A program made the position numbers and the translations under genes. Below are positions 1 through 7,807 of a stretch of 30,617 nt of DNA, piece after piece. The stretch's first letter is position 1, and the number at the start of each line of letters is the position of its first letter. This DNA is from Comamonadaceae bacterium (GTDB lineage Bacteria; Pseudomonadota; Gammaproteobacteria; Burkholderiales; Burkholderiaceae_C): NCBI GenBank assembly GCA_947469815.1, contig CANIRI010000001.1, positions 1-30,617 of the forward strand, given 5' to 3'. The notes under the pieces were generated by a model. That model did not search any database. It worked only from the letters and a program-made list of their open reading frames with translations, and was not told where the DNA came from.

Positions 1-135
1 CCGGCCTTCGGCCTCTCCCCCAAGGGGACTTCCTTCGGGGCGCCACCCAAGGTGACTTCCTTCGGGGCGCCACCCAAGGTGACTTCCTTCGGGGCGCCAC
101 CCAAGGTGACTTCCTTCGGGGCGCATCCGGGCTAC
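1..135. repeat. Tandem 27-bp repeat at the right end of a dispersed intergenic repeat
   Basis: Four head-to-tail units of 27 bp start at 21, 48, 75 and 102; the core reads GACTTCCTTCGGGGCGCC. The first unit has CAAGGGG where the others have CAAGGTG, and the last runs into CATCCGGGCTAC (124-135). That 12-mer is the inverse of GTAGCCCGGATG, which opens the other copies at 1181, 4639 and 30428, so this is the right half of one repeat copy whose left end lies outside the window. Such elements are common between genes in some betaproteobacteria; their function is unknown to me. Confidence 0.8.
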
Positions 136-154
136 AACGGCTTGCGGAGAAACA

Positions 155-1123
155 TCACTCCGGCTGATACCCCGACAGCTTCACCATCTCCGCAAAGCGC
201 TTCAACTCGCCTTCCATAAACGCCGCGAAATCCTTCGGCGAGTCACCCACCGGCACCAGACGCAGGTTATCCAGCCGCTCCACAATCAGCGGCAGCTTCA
301 GCGCGGTAGCGAACTCCTTGTGCAACTGCGTGGTGATCTTCACTGGCAGCTTCGCCGGCCCGAAGACGCCGTACCAGCTCATGTTGTCCATCATCGCGCC
401 CGGCGCGCCGGCTTCGGCGATGGTCGGCACATCCGGCATGAAGGCCGCGCGTTTGGGGCCGGTGTAGGCCAGCGGGCGGATGCGTTTGGCTTCGATGTGC
501 GGCATGCCCAGCGGTGTGGTCACGAACATCACCTGGATTTCACCGGACACCAGTGCGGTCATCGCCGGGCCTGCGCCTTTGTACGGCACATGCACCATGC
601 GTGTGCCGGTGCGCGCGTTGAAGAGCTCACCCGCCAGATGCAGCGTATTGCCGGGGCCGGCGGAACCGAAGGCCAGCTTCGACGCCGGGTTCTTGCCCAG
701 CGCGATCAGCTCCTGCACCGTGTTCGCCGGCACCTTGGGATGCACCGTCAGGAAATAACCGCCGCCCGAGGCGACGTTGGTCACCGGTGTGAAATCCCGG
801 CGCACATCGTAGGGGAGTTTTTTCTGGGTAAAGGGATTGGTCGCAAACGATGCCGAAGTCAGCAGCAGCGTGTAACCATCGGGCGCACTCTTCGCCACCA
901 GATCGGCACCGATGATGCCGTTGGCGCCGGGGCGGTTGTCCACCACCAACTGCTGCCCGAGTTGCGTCGAGACCTGCGCCGCCACCAGCCGCGCCACCGT
1001 ATCCGGCGCGCCGGGCCCGAAGCCGATGATCAGGCGCACCGGGCGGGTGGGGTAGTCGGCGGCAATCGCAGGCGCGGCAAGTGCGAATGCGGCGAGGCTG
1101 ACAGTGAGGATGCGGGTGAACAT
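155..1123 (-). CDS. Bug/TctC-family tripartite tricarboxylate transporter substrate-binding protein
   Basis: A 322-residue periplasmic solute-binding protein, the extracytoplasmic receptor type that hands carboxylates or related small acids to TctAB-like permeases or works as an orphan receptor. The N-terminus is a Sec signal peptide (hydrophobic stretch, likely cleavage after AIA at about residue 21). The mature start [20 protein letters not shown], then [25 protein letters not shown] and the P-rich pre-C-terminal region ([11 protein letters not shown]) are typical of the family, and the length is normal. The start is supported by AGGAG a few bases upstream. No TctA/TctB gene is nearby, as is usual for the expanded Bug families of Burkholderiales, so the ligand cannot be inferred. 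Two degraded copies of this gene occur at 4530-4581 and about 9262-9400. Confidence 0.9.
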   Translation of the reverse strand: MFTRILTVSLAAFALAAPAIAADYPTRPVRLIIGFGPGAPDTVARLVAAQVSTQLGQQLVVDNRPGANGIIGADLVAKSAPDGYTLLLTSASFATNPFTQKKLPYDVRRDFTPVTNVASGGGYFLTVHPKVPANTVQELIALGKNPASKLAFGSAGPGNTLHLAGELFNARTGTRMVHVPYKGAGPAMTALVSGEIQVMFVTTPLGMPHIEAKRIRPLAYTGPKRAAFMPDVPTIAEAGAPGAMMDNMSWYGVFGPAKLPVKITTQLHKEFATALKLPLIVERLDNLRLVPVGDSPKDFAAFMEGELKRFAEMVKLSGYQPE

Positions 1124-1180
1124 CGGGTTCTCCTGATCTTGTTATTAGTGTGCAGAGGCCAATTTTATCAGCCGGACTTC

Positions 1181-1310
1181 GTAGCCCGGATGCAGCGGAG
1201 CGAAATCCGGGTCCGCCCCCCAAGGGGACTTCCTTCGGGCGCGAGCGGACGGGTGTGCTGGCGTGATCGCAAAGCGTAACGATTCATTCCCCGGATTTCA
1301 TCCGGGCTAC
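1181..1310. repeat. Dispersed repeat copy bounded by GTAGCCCGGATG / CATCCGGGCTAC
   Basis: This 130-bp copy has perfect 12-bp terminal inverted repeats (1181-1192 and 1299-1310) and contains the AAGGGGACTTCCTTCGGG core. It fills most of the 1124-1367 gap between the Bug gene and hipA. From about 1132 to 1258 the sequence is almost identical to 4592-4718. Confidence 0.75.
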
Positions 1311-1367
1311 AAAACTGGAGGAGCGGTGAGGGTGGTGCAGGTCTGACGCACCAGTTCGTCCAGGATT

Positions 1368-2642
1368 TCATGCGTCTGCCACCGGCTGTTCGTAATAAAA
1401 ACACGGCGGCAGGAATGCGGTTGCCATGTGGTCGATATCTTCGGTGGATACGCCGCACTGATGAAAATGCTCGCGCCAGTTGTCTACGCCTGAAACAATG
1501 GCATCGATCTCCTTTATCGCGGCGGTTTTATTGAGCCCGAAACGCTCGCACTGCGACAGCAGGTTATAGATGCTGGCGGTGCGGCCATACTGTCCGACAA
1601 CCAGGGCCAGCGAACGCTTGTCGATGGCAACCATGGGTTTGGCTACGAGATCGTAGGCGGGTGACAGGCGCCAACCGCGTCCGCTGCGCAGCGCGGCGTG
1701 GTTGCGCGGATGATCGTCGTCATTGGTCACTGCGGCGTTAAACACCATGCGGCGGAACAGTTCGGCGCAGTCGCGATCCGGCTTCTCTGACCAGCGGCGC
1801 AACTGGTCGGCGAGCAGCGGGTATGACCATTTGGCGCGGTCGAGCGCGTTGTCATCCGATCCGAGCATGGTCAATCCGCTGACCAGCCCGAAACGCAGAT
1901 AGCCGCCGCCGTTTGCATCCGTGTGCTGGCGGTCGAAGCGCTGCAGCATCAACACATCGGCGTTGCCGATGGTTTCCAGACGCGCAGTGCAGGTGTGCAG
2001 GCCGCATTTGCGAGCGAGTTCCAGCGTGGCGTATTCGACGCGCTGCTGGTTGTAGCGATCATCTTTCGACGGGAATTTGGCGAGCCATAGCGTATTGCCG
2101 TCTTCAATGGTGGCTTTAGGCCGCGCGCCACCCATCGAAGTACCGGGGTCGAGTTGTTCAAGCAGCTGTTGTGGCACGCGCTTGCCGTCTTCGATGGCGG
2201 CGGCGGCGGCGATCAATCCGGCCAGCTGCTGCGTGCGGTTGTAGTTGCGCTTCGGCGCGGGCGGTTCCGCCTTCAGGCCGAAGCTCAGATTGCCGGCGCT
2301 ATCCTGCGGGCCATGCAGCAGATAGTCGATTTCTGTCAGGTCAGCGGGGCTGCGGTCAAGTTTGTGCTCGATAACGCGCCGCCCCCAGGCATCGGGAACG
2401 GCGTCACGCACGGCGCCGGGGATGCCTTTCAGCTTGGTGAATTCATATACGGTGTTACCGAGGGGCAGCTCGAACGGATCGAACTCGACGGCATCTGCGC
2501 GCGCTAGAAAGCGGTCACCGTAGCGAAACCGGCCGACGTGTGTGCCGTCGCGCAGTGGTTCGACTCTGAGCAGTGCGGCAGGGACAGCTTGCAGCGTGCC
2601 GGGCAACTGGATGTAGATGTAGGCTTCGCGCTCAGAAGTCAT
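1368..2642 (-). CDS. hipA: HipA-family serine/threonine kinase toxin of a type II TA system
   Basis: A 424-residue HipA-type toxin. In the characterised family, HipA phosphorylates glutamyl-tRNA synthetase and triggers growth arrest; HipB neutralises it and represses the operon. Visible features are an N-terminal HipA N1-like domain (about residues 10-115), the G-rich ATP-loop SMGGARPKA (169-177), Lys189 in LAKFPS, the MLQRFDR segment (about 232-238), the catalytic loop TNDDDHPRNH (306-315) and SPAYDL with the metal-binding Asp331. All kinase residues appear intact and the length matches the family. The ATG at 2642 was chosen because it overlaps the hipB stop by 11 bases; an upstream extension would run inside hipB in another frame. 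The target kinase substrate here is unproven. Confidence 0.88.
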   Translation of the reverse strand: MTSEREAYIYIQLPGTLQAVPAALLRVEPLRDGTHVGRFRYGDRFLARADAVEFDPFELPLGNTVYEFTKLKGIPGAVRDAVPDAWGRRVIEHKLDRSPADLTEIDYLLHGPQDSAGNLSFGLKAEPPAPKRNYNRTQQLAGLIAAAAAIEDGKRVPQQLLEQLDPGTSMGGARPKATIEDGNTLWLAKFPSKDDRYNQQRVEYATLELARKCGLHTCTARLETIGNADVLMLQRFDRQHTDANGGGYLRFGLVSGLTMLGSDDNALDRAKWSYPLLADQLRRWSEKPDRDCAELFRRMVFNAAVTNDDDHPRNHAALRSGRGWRLSPAYDLVAKPMVAIDKRSLALVVGQYGRTASIYNLLSQCERFGLNKTAAIKEIDAIVSGVDNWREHFHQCGVSTEDIDHMATAFLPPCFYYEQPVADA

Positions 2643-2967
2643 AATTGTTTTTGGTGCTACGCGGTTTGCGGATGCGTTTGGGCAGACGTGAGGTTTCCAG
2701 CGTCTTGCCGTGGCTGTCGGCGTCAGGGTCCGCCACGCCATCCAGCGTGTGCTCCAGGCCCAGTGCCCACAAGGCCATGATGTAGGCGTTGATCGACACC
2801 CCCGGCTTGCCCAGCTCCAGGGCGCCCAGTGTGTTGCGGTCTATGCCCGCCTTTGCCGCCAGTTCAATGATGGAAAGCTTGCGGCGAGTTCTGGCCAGCC
2901 GGATGCGGCGGCCCAGCTCTTTGATATATTGCGTGACGCTTGCCGGCAGTACAGGAAAATCGCCCAT
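2632..2967 (-). CDS. hipB: HipB-like XRE-family antitoxin/repressor
   Basis: A 111-residue protein with one XRE/Cro-type helix-turn-helix: LGRRIRLARTRRKLSIIELAAKAGIDRNTLGALELGKPGVSI lies at about residues 18-59. A basic, poorly structured tail (KRIRKPRSTKNN) follows. It overlaps hipA and is the first gene of the pair, the order of classical hipBA operons, so it should bind HipA and repress its own promoter. Three operator-like palindromes lie within 115 bp upstream of its start. Confidence 0.85.
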   Translation of the reverse strand: MGDFPVLPASVTQYIKELGRRIRLARTRRKLSIIELAAKAGIDRNTLGALELGKPGVSINAYIMALWALGLEHTLDGVADPDADSHGKTLETSRLPKRIRKPRSTKNNYDF

Positions 2968-2992
2968 TTAGTCAGGCCTTAATCTATTTAAC

Positions 2993-3082
2993 GCCTAAAA
3001 TATTAGGCTTTGTATTGTTGATAGTCAATCATATTGCCTAATTTAATAGGCATTAAGTGGTTTAACACCTATTAAATTGGGC
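2993..3082. promoter_or_regulatory. Three palindromic operator-like sites upstream of hipBA
   Basis: Site 1 (2993-3008) is GCCTAAAATATTAGGC, with perfect 6-bp arms. Site 2 (3036-3051) is GCCTAATTTAATAGGC. Site 3 (3067-3082) is ACCTATTAAATTGGGC, which on the other strand matches site 2 at all but two positions. The centres are about 43 and 31 bp apart. Repeated palindromes just upstream of hipB fit cooperative HipB binding and autorepression. Binding is inferred. Confidence 0.65.
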
Positions 3083-3166
3083 AATTCACAAAAATTCCCA
3101 TCATATTTATATGGATTGTTGATTTAAAAAATAAATGAAATCAATTAGTTACATTAAATCAGCCGG

Positions 3167-3246
3167 GCAACATGTGCGCATGTTGCGAAGATGGCCTGGA
3201 CCTTGTCCAGTAATCCGGATGTGCATGGGCTCTTATAAGAGCCCAT
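3167..3246. other. Cluster of three perfect inverted repeats in the hipB / COG4861 gap
   Basis: The gap between hipB and the next gene (2968-3462) is AT-rich and has no convincing ORF. It contains GCAACATG-TGCG-CATGTTGC (3167-3186), CTGGAC-CTT-GTCCAG (3196-3210) and a loopless 22-bp palindrome with arm ATGGGCTCTTA (3225-3246). None is followed by a T-run, so operator sites or a mobile-element scar are more likely than terminators. Function unknown. Confidence 0.55.
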
Positions 3247-3310
3247 TCTCTGGTTAGTTTGCGCTGACTAGATCCCGGGTTTTAGGTGCAAAATTGATAG
3301 CTACAAAGCC

Positions 3311-3454
3311 TTGTACACCATTGGCGTACAGATATTTAAAGTGTACAAAAATATAAAAACCTCTAAATATCAATATTTAACATAATCCGCCAATCCATAA
3401 AGTACAGCTAAAGTACCTGTACACCATTGATGTACAGTCATTAATAGTGTACAG
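3311..3454 (+). promoter_or_regulatory. Two 38-bp TGTACAC direct repeats upstream of the AbiEi-like gene
   Basis: The copies at 3311-3348 and 3417-3454 share the pattern TGTACACCATTG-n-TGTACAG/gTACAG-n-AGTGTACA. Each carries several TGTAC half-sites, and the outer TGTACAC and GTGTACA arms are inverted. A further AAGTAC pair lies at 3400-3416. The second copy ends 8 bases before the ATG at 3463, so a bound protein would block initiation. The wHTH protein encoded immediately downstream is the obvious candidate ligand; this is inference. Confidence 0.6.
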
Positions 3455-3462
3455 TTGAACGC

Positions 3463-4518
3463 ATGGAAAATGCTGCCCCCATCACCAACTTGAACGAGGC
3501 TGACACCCTCGAAGCCGGCCTGCAGACCTTGCGCGGGCACGGCTTAGTTGCGCAGGTCGAGCAGCGATTTCCGGGCGCCGGTACGAATCGCGGGGATGCG
3601 CTCGTCCGTATCGGCTATGGCGGACAGCCGGGCGTGGTCTATACCGTTGAGTGCAAGCGCTGGATCACGCCGAAGACGGTGGGGGCGATTGCAGCACGGA
3701 TGCAGGAGCTGGGCCCCAATGCGCTGCTGATGACTGGTTACGCGACGCAAACAGTCGCTGAGCAACTGAAGGCGCAAGGGATTGCGTTTGCCGACGCTGC
3801 GGGCAACGCCTACCTGCGTGGTCCGAATTTTCTGATCTGGGCGAATGGCCGGAAACCGCTGACAGAGAACAAGGCACCTCGCGCCGGCCGCGCGTGGCAA
3901 CCCGCGGGGATCAGAGTCATCTTTGCGCTGCTGTGCAATCCGGATTGGATCAACCTCGGGTATCGCGATTTGGCGGCACGCGCCGGCGTGGCCAATGGCA
4001 CCGTCGGACAGGTCATGCGTGATCTGGACGAGCAGGGATTCCTGGTCAAGCCGCGCCGTCGCAAGCTGGGGCGTCAACTGGTGCAACGCCGCCGGTTGCT
4101 TGACCGATGGGTGGAGTTTTATACCGGCACATTTCGGCAGACCACGCTGCTGGGACGTTACAAGGCTGATAACTTCGAATGGTGGAAAACACTCAATGCC
4201 AGGAAATACGCCGTCATGCTGGGCGGTGAGACGGCAGGCGCGATCCTGACGGAATTTCTCAAGCCGGGCATCGTGACTGTGTATGGCCGGGATATACCGC
4301 CACAGTTAATGATTGAGCATCGCCTGCGCAAAGCAGACGACGGCAACATCGAAATCCGCCAGCGTTTCTGGACTTTTGATTACGACTGGAATCATCCCGA
4401 TCTGACACCGCCGCTACTGGTCTACGCTGACTTGCTGGCGACCGGCGATGCCCGCTGCATCGAAACCGCGCAGAAAGTCTACGATGGCCACCTTGCTGGA
4501 CTTGTCGCAGAAGGGTGA
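3463..4518 (+). CDS. COG4861-like protein: nuclease-fold-like N-terminus plus AbiEi-type winged helix
   Basis: A 351-residue protein. The N-terminal third (about 25-130) contains GDALVRIGYGGQPGVVYTVECKRW, a D-n-ExK arrangement like the PD-(D/E)XK nuclease fold, although DNA cleavage is not shown. A winged helix follows at about residues 165-200 (YRDLAARAGVANGTVGQVMRDLDEQGFLV). The C-terminal half resembles AbiEi-type antitoxin C-terminal regions. I place it with the type IV antitoxin-like COG4861 proteins from memory of the family, not from a search. No partner toxin is adjacent: downstream lies a Bug fragment and then a separate abiE pair. Operator-like repeats just upstream suggest autoregulation. 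Confidence 0.6.
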   Translation: MENAAPITNLNEADTLEAGLQTLRGHGLVAQVEQRFPGAGTNRGDALVRIGYGGQPGVVYTVECKRWITPKTVGAIAARMQELGPNALLMTGYATQTVAEQLKAQGIAFADAAGNAYLRGPNFLIWANGRKPLTENKAPRAGRAWQPAGIRVIFALLCNPDWINLGYRDLAARAGVANGTVGQVMRDLDEQGFLVKPRRRKLGRQLVQRRRLLDRWVEFYTGTFRQTTLLGRYKADNFEWWKTLNARKYAVMLGGETAGAILTEFLKPGIVTVYGRDIPPQLMIEHRLRKADDGNIEIRQRFWTFDYDWNHPDLTPPLLVYADLLATGDARCIETAQKVYDGHLAGLVAEG

Positions 4519-4529
4519 TCTGCTGCTGG

Positions 4530-4581
4530 GCGCGGTGAGTGCGAGTGCGGCGAGGCTTGCGCTGAGGATACGGGTGAACAT
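4530..4581 (-). pseudogene. 5' fragment of a Bug-family gene (signal peptide only)
   Basis: Reading leftward from the ATG at 4581 gives MFTRILSASLAALALTAP. This matches [18 protein letters not shown] at the start of the intact Bug gene, but homology stops there and runs into the 3' end of the COG4861-like gene. The upstream DNA (about 4582-4720) also matches the Bug upstream region including its AGGAG site. It is a truncated duplication, not an expressed receptor. Confidence 0.8.
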
Positions 4582-4638
4582 TAAGTCCTCCTGATCTTGT
4601 TATTAGTGTGCAGAGGCCAATTTTATCAGCCGGACTTC

Positions 4639-4799
4639 GTAGCCCGGATGCAGCGGAGCGAAATCCGGGTCCGCCCCCCAAGGGGACTTCCTTCGGGCGC
4701 GAGCGGACGGGTGTGCCGGCGTACTCGCAAACGGCAACCACTAATCCCATGGATTTCTCCCCAAGGGGATTTCCTTCGGTGCGTGCTCAATCGGGCTAC
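4639..4799. repeat. Dispersed repeat copy, right end slightly degraded
   Basis: The left end GTAGCCCGGATG (4639-4650) is perfect; the right end is CAATCGGGCTAC (4788-4799), one mismatch from the other copies. The first 80 bases match 1181-1260 almost exactly, after which the copies diverge. It fills the gap (4582-4875) between the Bug fragment and abiEii; no gene is visible there. Confidence 0.7.
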
Positions 4800-4844
4800 G
4801 AAACTGACGGATGATGATTGTCGTCTGTGGCAACGCTAAGGCTA

Positions 4845-4880
4845 ATCATGTCCGACATGATGTGCATCATCATCATCATG
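4845..4880. other. Hairpin and CAT triplet run at the 3' end of abiEii
   Basis: ATCATGTC-C-GACATGAT (4845-4861) is a perfect 8-bp inverted repeat with a one-base centre, followed by five CAT triplets (4865-4879) that reach the TGA stop of the abiEii reading frame. The hairpin could attenuate transcription from the right, but no T-run follows on the minus strand, so I do not call it a terminator. Confidence 0.4.
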
Positions 4881-5901
4881 ATGTTGTCGCATTAAAGCGC
4901 CGCTCGAATTCCTCGATCTTCGCAAGAATTTCAGGAAATTCCGGGGCGTCGCTGAAAAACATGGTTTCCCGCATGCTGTCGTAGTCTCGCTGCCAGCCGG
5001 TCATCTGGTTTTGCGTTGGCATCAGCCGCAGTGTTCCGGGTTTCAGCGTGGCGTAATCCATCCACGTATAACGAAAATACACTCGCCGATGGGCGGCAAT
5101 GCGTTCGAACAGGCCGGTATCGGCGAGCGCTTGATCTGCAATGCCGTGTTTGATCAGGCACCAGACATCGTAATAGTGGCGGGACAGGCGGGCGCCGCGT
5201 TTCTTGTCTGCCGGCCGGTAGGTCTCTTCGTGCAGCAGCATGACTTTTTCCCAGAACGTGCGGCGTGGCGCCAGGGCGCGCACAGTAAACCGGCTGGCGC
5301 CGAGCAGGTCGGGAATTGCGCCGTTCAGGTAGGGTTCGATCTGGGGTGTTTCGGCGGGGTCGATGTCCGATCGCGCGCCGAGTTCGATCTTGACCCGCGG
5401 GGGCACGTAGTCTCCCGCACCGAACACCGTCGGGTAATGAAACAGCAGGGTCTGATTGTCCGGGTCGTCGGCATCGGGTTCGAGTTGCCAGACGACGCCG
5501 GCAGGTAGTTTTCCAGTGATGCTTGCGTGCAGCGCCGGCTGCAGGGATTCGCGGATGCGGTCCTGGGTGGTTTTCCGCAAGGCGTCGAGTGCCAGGCGTT
5601 GCTGTTTGCGGCTGGTGGCTTTGCCCGGGCTGTGGTCGCCGCCGAAACCGAGAAAATCGCGGTCGATGACGACATCGATATCTTCGGAGAAACGGTCAAT
5701 CAGTTGCCATGCCTTGGAGAGCGACGTGCCGCCTTTGAAGGTGAGGTGCGCACCCCACTCCGGCAGGGCAAAGAGTTCACGCAGTGTCCAGCAGACTCAG
5801 AAATCCTTCTCGATGCTGGCCGCACGCAGGCGCATGCGCGATTCCGCCTCCTGACACGCCGCGCGCTGGTCATTCGCCGGGAGCGTGAGGTAAGCGTCCA
5901 T
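4876..5901 (-). pseudogene. abiEii: AbiEii-type nucleotidyltransferase toxin, interrupted by a nonsense codon
   Basis: The frame starts with ATG at 5901, three bases after the abiEi stop, and encodes MDAYLTLPANDQ through IEKDF; a TGA at 5799-5797 (codon 35) follows, and the same frame continues with VCWTLRELFALPEWGAHL to the stop at 4876. AbiEii proteins carry the conserved motif EKDFWVxW here, so the change is a one-base TGG-to-TGA substitution at the Trp. The nucleotidyltransferase core is otherwise preserved: GGTSLSKAW and FSEDIDVVID follow. The remaining 306 codons are open, so inactivation is recent, or the stop is a sequencing error or is read through. AbiEii toxins are DUF1814-family nucleotidyltransferases; some are reported to modify tRNA 3' ends. 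A shorter product could start at the ATG at 5580 but would lack the catalytic motifs. Confidence 0.85.
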
Positions 5902-5904
5902 GCG

Positions 5905-6522
5905 CTACCTGGCGTCTTTTGCCAACTGGTGAAAGATGTCACCGATCCACGCCGGTGCATAAGCGGCATCCTGCAGCAGTGTGGACTTGTCTTTGGGTTT
6001 CAGATTGCGACGTAATTTCGCAATCACGGCATCGTCCACGTGCCGCTGGCCCAGCCAGCGCAAAGCCTGAATGACAGTGCCACTGATGCGGCCGGCGGTA
6101 GCCATGTTGCGCGGGGTGGTCTGCTTGAGCACGATTTCCTGCTTGCCAATCCTGACCCGGCGGCTGGAGCCATCGGTCAAAAATACCAGCCGCACCGGTA
6201 CCTGATCAGAGAGGCCGAGGATATTGGCGGCGTAGGCACCGGAGGGTTGCAACCGTATGGCGTCGCGGCCTTTGAGGGCGTTGGCAATGGCGTTGGAGTC
6301 CGCGGCCAATGTGCCGAAGCGGGGGTGTTTTTGTGGCACGTCGTAGAGGCCGCGGGCGAGCTTGCGGATGGTGCCGGCGCGGGCATAACGCATGAGCGCG
6401 AGACCCACGGCCGTGCGGCTGCCGAGGTCAAGAAAATCCGCAGGAGTGAACACCCAACCCCCTCCCTTAGCACGTATTCGGCTAAGAAGCTGATTATCAA
6501 CGGATTTTAAGTGTTTTCCCAT
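5905..6522 (-). CDS. abiEi: AbiEi-family type IV antitoxin (DUF6088-like)
   Basis: A 205-residue antitoxin and transcriptional repressor. It has an N-terminal winged helix (LSRIRAKGGGWVFTPADFLDLGSRTAVGLALMRYARAGTIRKLARGLYDVP, about residues 10-60) followed by the DUF6088/AbiEi C-terminal region (LQPSGAYAANILGLSDQVPVRLVFLTDG and PRNMATAGRISGTVIQALRWLG). The ATG at 6522 is preferred because the conserved helix starts right after it; the upstream extension to 6744 reads as low-complexity arginine-rich translation. It precedes the broken toxin gene by three bases, the standard antitoxin-first order. With the toxin frame interrupted, it may survive as a repressor or anti-addiction gene. Confidence 0.82.
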   Translation of the reverse strand: MGKHLKSVDNQLLSRIRAKGGGWVFTPADFLDLGSRTAVGLALMRYARAGTIRKLARGLYDVPQKHPRFGTLAADSNAIANALKGRDAIRLQPSGAYAANILGLSDQVPVRLVFLTDGSSRRVRIGKQEIVLKQTTPRNMATAGRISGTVIQALRWLGQRHVDDAVIAKLRRNLKPKDKSTLLQDAAYAPAWIGDIFHQLAKDAR

Positions 6523-6547
6523 GGTGAATTTGAAGCAAAAGATACCC

Positions 6548-6566
6548 TGTTTTTGTTTCAAAAACA
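6548..6566. promoter_or_regulatory. Inverted repeat just upstream of abiEi
   Basis: TGTTTTTG-TTT-CAAAAACA is a perfect 8-bp inverted repeat 26 bases upstream of the abiEi start, in the 240-bp gap between the divergent abiEi and the oxidoreductase gene. AbiEi proteins are known to bind inverted repeats at their own promoters, so this is a plausible operator. Confidence 0.5.
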
Positions 6567-6761
6567 AGCGAAGTTGATGCCGGGCTGTCAGGGCGCTGAC
6601 GCTGCGACGCCCTGCCGAAAGCGTTGCTGAGAATGACCCGCGTTTCCCTTCGGACACCGAATTCCGCACGCGCTGTGTTACAAACCCCCATCGCTCGCGC
6701 CGCAGACCCACCCAGCGGCAGAGCCTTGCTTCCAGCAACAACAAACAGGGGATAACAAGAA

Positions 6762-7682
6762 TTGAAAGCCATTTATTTCCTAAAAAACGGAGGCCCCGAA
6801 GTCCTCCAATACGGCGAGCAACCCGACCCCATCGCCGGTGACGGCCAGGTCGTCGTCGACATCCACGCCGCCAGCGTCAACGGCGCCGACTGGAAAATCC
6901 GCTCGGGCTACCACGGGCCGACCCAAAAATTCCCGCACACCCCGGGGCGGGATTTCTCCGGCATCGTCAGCGCCGTCGGGCCCGGTGTGACGGATTTCAA
7001 AACGGGTGACGCCGTGTTCGGCGTGGTGGAGGCCAGCGACGACGGCTGCTATGCCGAGAAGGTGGCGATCAACGCCGCCATCATCACCAAAAAGCCCGCG
7101 CAGTTAAGCCACATCGAAGCCGCCGCGCTGGGGCTGATCGGGCTGACGGCCATTGTCTCGATAGAAAACGCGCTCCAGGTCAAAGCCGGCCAGACCGTGC
7201 TGGTGCAGGGCGGGGCGGGCGGTGTCGCGAGCTTCGGGCTGCAACTGGCCAAACACTTGGGCGCGCGGGTCATCACCACCTGCAGCGCGGCCAACGCCGA
7301 CTATGTGAGGAGCCTGGGTGCCGATCAGGTGATTGATTACAACAAGGAAGATTTCACAAAAGTGCTGAAGGACTGCGACGCCGTATTCGACACCGTGGGC
7401 GGCGAGGTGGCGAAAAACGCCTTCAAGGTCATGCGCCCCGGCGGCCGCGCGGCCTTCATCAACGGCCCGGCACCCACACCGCCGAGCGCGGACTTTGCAT
7501 CGCTGAAGCCCGACGCCACGCGCAAGCGCGAACATCTCGACCGAATTGTTTCACTGGTGATCTCGGGTGCGGTGAAGCTGCCGCAGATCACCACTTATGC
7601 GCTGGCGGATGCGCAGGCTGCGCATCGGGTGAGCGAGGGACGGCATTTGCGGGGTAAGTTGGTGTTCAAGGTGCGTGATTAA
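6762..7682 (+). CDS. MDR-superfamily NADP-dependent oxidoreductase (quinone-reductase-like)
   Basis: A 306-residue, zinc-free medium-chain dehydrogenase/reductase of the zeta-crystallin/quinone-reductase type, expected to reduce quinones or enones with NAD(P)H in the cytoplasm. The GroES-like domain covers about residues 1-110 (HAASVNGADWKIRSGY, PGRDFSGIV). The Rossmann fold follows, with VQGGAGGVASFGLQLAKHLGA (148-168) and the LGADQVIDYNKEDF segment (185-198); no structural zinc Cys cluster is present. Translation starts at TTG (6762), with AGGGG about ten bases upstream; there is no ATG alternative that keeps the conserved MKAIYF start. A frameshifted copy of its 3' half lies at 8893-9240. 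Substrate unknown. Confidence 0.88.
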   Translation: MKAIYFLKNGGPEVLQYGEQPDPIAGDGQVVVDIHAASVNGADWKIRSGYHGPTQKFPHTPGRDFSGIVSAVGPGVTDFKTGDAVFGVVEASDDGCYAEKVAINAAIITKKPAQLSHIEAAALGLIGLTAIVSIENALQVKAGQTVLVQGGAGGVASFGLQLAKHLGARVITTCSAANADYVRSLGADQVIDYNKEDFTKVLKDCDAVFDTVGGEVAKNAFKVMRPGGRAAFINGPAPTPPSADFASLKPDATRKREHLDRIVSLVISGAVKLPQITTYALADAQAAHRVSEGRHLRGKLVFKVRD

Positions 7683-7763
7683 AATTGTAATAAAATCATA
7701 TAGTTATAATTAATTGAAGGGTTGTTTGTCGCGGACTGGAGTTGCTTGAAAGTTCATCAGGGT

Positions 7764-7790
7764 TGAACTATAGTTCATCATCAATGAACT
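7764..7790. promoter_or_regulatory. Overlapping GTTCA palindromes at the start of the NTase-HEPN pair
   Basis: TGAACTATAGTTCA (7764-7777) is a perfect 14-bp palindrome. Its right arm is reused in AGTTCAT-CATCA-ATGAACT (7772-7790), a second perfect inverted repeat; another AGTTCATC sits at 7751. Three evenly placed half-sites upstream of a wHTH-containing gene suggest an autoregulatory operator. The second repeat covers the ATG at 7784, which argues that translation starts at 7808. Confidence 0.6.
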
Positions 7791-7807
7791 ATCGTAAAGA
7801 CCCCGCC

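Noticed and set aside
320..1279. Long plus-strand ORF of 319 codons opposite the Bug gene
   Set aside because: It is the antisense shadow of a high-GC gene: composition is His/Arg/Gly-rich, no motif is seen, and the Bug frame is unambiguous.
4865..4880. CAT triplet run as a microsatellite or His-tag-like peptide
   Set aside because: It lies at the non-coding 3' edge of the abiEii frame and is only five units long.
5527..6015. Plus-strand ORF of 162 codons across the abiEii/abiEi junction
   Set aside because: It runs antisense to two recognisable genes and has no family features or ribosome site.
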